From NCBI GenBank assembly GCA_003696385.1, contig RFHO01000043.1, positions 1 through 35,935 on the forward strand: DNA of 35,935 nt. The letters are read 5' to 3'. Every line of letters starts with the position of its first letter. The first letter of the stretch is position 1. Positions 34,964-35,935 of the stretch are shown in pieces. The position numbers and the translations under genes are program-made. This DNA comes from Planctomycetota bacterium (GTDB taxonomy: Bacteria > Planctomycetota > Planctomycetia > Planctomycetales > Planctomycetaceae). The notes below the pieces were generated by a model. It saw only the letters and a program-made list of their open reading frames with translations, did not search any database and was not told the DNA's origin.

Positions 34964-35935
34964 TCAGAGATCGATCAGCAGGCGAAACGGCTGCTCCAGC
35001 AGGACGGCGAGGGCACGCAGGAACCGGGCCGCGTCGGCGCCGTTGATCACCCGGTGGTCGTAAGACAACGACAGCGGCAGCCACAGGCGTTCTACCACTT
35101 CCCCGTCGCGGACCTGCAGTCGCGGTTGTGACCGAGCCACGCCGAGGATCGCCACCTCGGGGAAATTGACGATCGGAGTGAACGCGGTCCCGCCGATGCC
35201 TCCCAGATTCGTGATCGTGAAGGAAGCACCCTGCATTTCGCTCAGCTCGAGTTTGCGATCCCGCGCGCGAGCCGCCAGATCCCTCAGCTCCTTCGCCACC
35301 TCACGGACGCTCTTTTTGTCGACGTCACGGATCACCGGAACGACCAGCCCGTGCGGCGTATCCACCGCGCAACCGATGTGGTAATACCGCTTGTAGACGA
35401 TCTCCCCCGCCGCTGCGTCGAAACTGGCGTTGAACTTCGGATAGGCGCGCAGCACCGGCACGACGGCTTTGATCAGCACGGCCGTCATGGTGACTTTCGC
35501 ACCGTCCCGAGCTTCGTCGAACTGTCGGCGCGCGCGTTCCAGGTCGGTGATGTCGGCCTCGTCGTGCTGCGTCACGTGCGGAATCACATGCCATGCCGTG
35601 CTCAGGTTCGCCGCGGCGGATCGTCCCAGCTTGCTGAGCCGTTCACGTTCCACCGGTCCCCACTGCGAGAAGTCGGGCAATGGCGTCTGGCTCGTGGCCG
35701 CGGTCGCCCCTCCGCCCTGCGTCAATCGCCGCACGTACGCCTTGACGTCCTCTTTGGTGATCCGCCCGCCGGGGCCCGTCCCCTGCACCTGGTACAGGTC
35801 CACTCCCAGTTCGCGGGCGAGTCGGCGCGTCGCCGGACCCGCCGGTGGCGGTGGGCGGAATCCCGACGCTCCTTCGTCCGACACCGGGCTGGGGACGATC
35901 GTGGCCGGCGATGCGGGGACGACCGGTGCCGCGGA
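34964..35935 (-). CDS. Dihydrolipoamide acyltransferase (E2), C-terminal part, runs off the window
   Basis: The visible 323 residues are the C-terminal part of an E2; the reading frame continues past the window edge through an Ala/Pro/Val-rich linker, so the GTG at 35884 is not the start and the lipoyl domain lies outside. A subunit-binding domain comes first (PATRRLARELGVDLYQVQGTG, then GGRITKEDVKAYV). The catalytic domain follows, with AWHVIPHVTQHDEADITDLE, ASFTITNLGGIGGTAFTPI and LSYDHRVINGADAARF. The active-site His is present, but the Asp of the usual HxxxDG is Asn. I recall this in some pyruvate dehydrogenase E2 chains too, so the enzyme may well be active. With lpdA next, a pyruvate dehydrogenase is the best guess, but the E1 gene is not visible. 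Confidence 0.92.
   Translation of the reverse strand, partial: SAAPVVPASPATIVPSPVSDEGASGFRPPPPAGPATRRLARELGVDLYQVQGTGPGGRITKEDVKAYVRRLTQGGGATAATSQTPLPDFSQWGPVERERLSKLGRSAAANLSTAWHVIPHVTQHDEADITDLERARRQFDEARDGAKVTMTAVLIKAVVPVLRAYPKFNASFDAAAGEIVYKRYYHIGCAVDTPHGLVVPVIRDVDKKSVREVAKELRDLAARARDRKLELSEMQGASFTITNLGGIGGTAFTPIVNFPEVAILGVARSQPRLQVRDGEVVERLWLPLSLSYDHRVINGADAARFLRALAVLLEQPFRLLIDL

Noticed and set aside
1-35935. Search for tRNA, rRNA, CRISPR arrays, insertion sequences and phage genes
   Set aside because: No cloverleaf, regularly spaced repeats, transposase, integrase or terminal inverted repeats with target duplications were seen by eye.

Overview
The window looks like a chromosomal stretch from a GC-rich planctomycete. 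The main evidence is a five-gene minus-strand cluster of protein families that are typical of and expanded in Planctomycetes: DUF1549/DUF1553 cytochrome-like proteins, two DUF1501 proteins with Tat signals, and a haem-motif/WD40 protein. An FG-GAP/ASPIC-UnbV lipoprotein, several GTG starts and weak or absent Shine-Dalgarno sites fit this too. I cannot name a genus. I saw no tRNA, rRNA, CRISPR array, transposase or phage gene.

Layout. 249-2638 (+): pyrB and a dihydroorotase-like gene whose metal-binding residues are nearly all replaced, so it is probably a structural pseudo-dihydroorotase that partners PyrB. 2775-3884 (-): a Gfo/Idh/MocA oxidoreductase, convergent with the pyr genes and divergent from queA (4002-5189, +), a tRNA queuosine gene. 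5192-7063 (-): a seven-repeat FG-GAP/UnbV lipoprotein. 7324-10872 (-): a large hybrid histidine kinase with a degenerate receiver, PAS domains, kinase core, two receivers and an HPt domain. 11383-12785 (+): a PhnP-like metallo-hydrolase and a small histidine-containing membrane protein, probably co-transcribed.

12862-23825 (-): the planctomycete cluster, in transcription order DUF1549/DUF1553 with EF-hands, DUF1501, DUF1501, Big2-like/DUF1549/DUF1553, haem-motif/WD40/pre-peptidase-like. All five products carry export signals and three carry CxxCH-type motifs, so they plausibly form a cell-envelope module of unknown function. This is the best candidate for an undescribed system. A 675-base divergent region with two dyads and a terminator-like hairpin separates it from an MMPL/RND exporter (24501-26783, +).

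26835-33066 (-): a complete nqrABCDEF operon for the Na+-translocating NADH:quinone reductase, with B/C and C/D overlaps. 33425-35935 (-): lpdA and the C-terminal part of a dihydrolipoamide acyltransferase (E2), the tail of a 2-oxoacid dehydrogenase operon running off the window. Together the right end covers NADH production by an E2/E3 complex and NADH oxidation by Na+-NQR. A 358-base gap before nqrA holds a small cluster of direct and inverted repeats that could be its control region.
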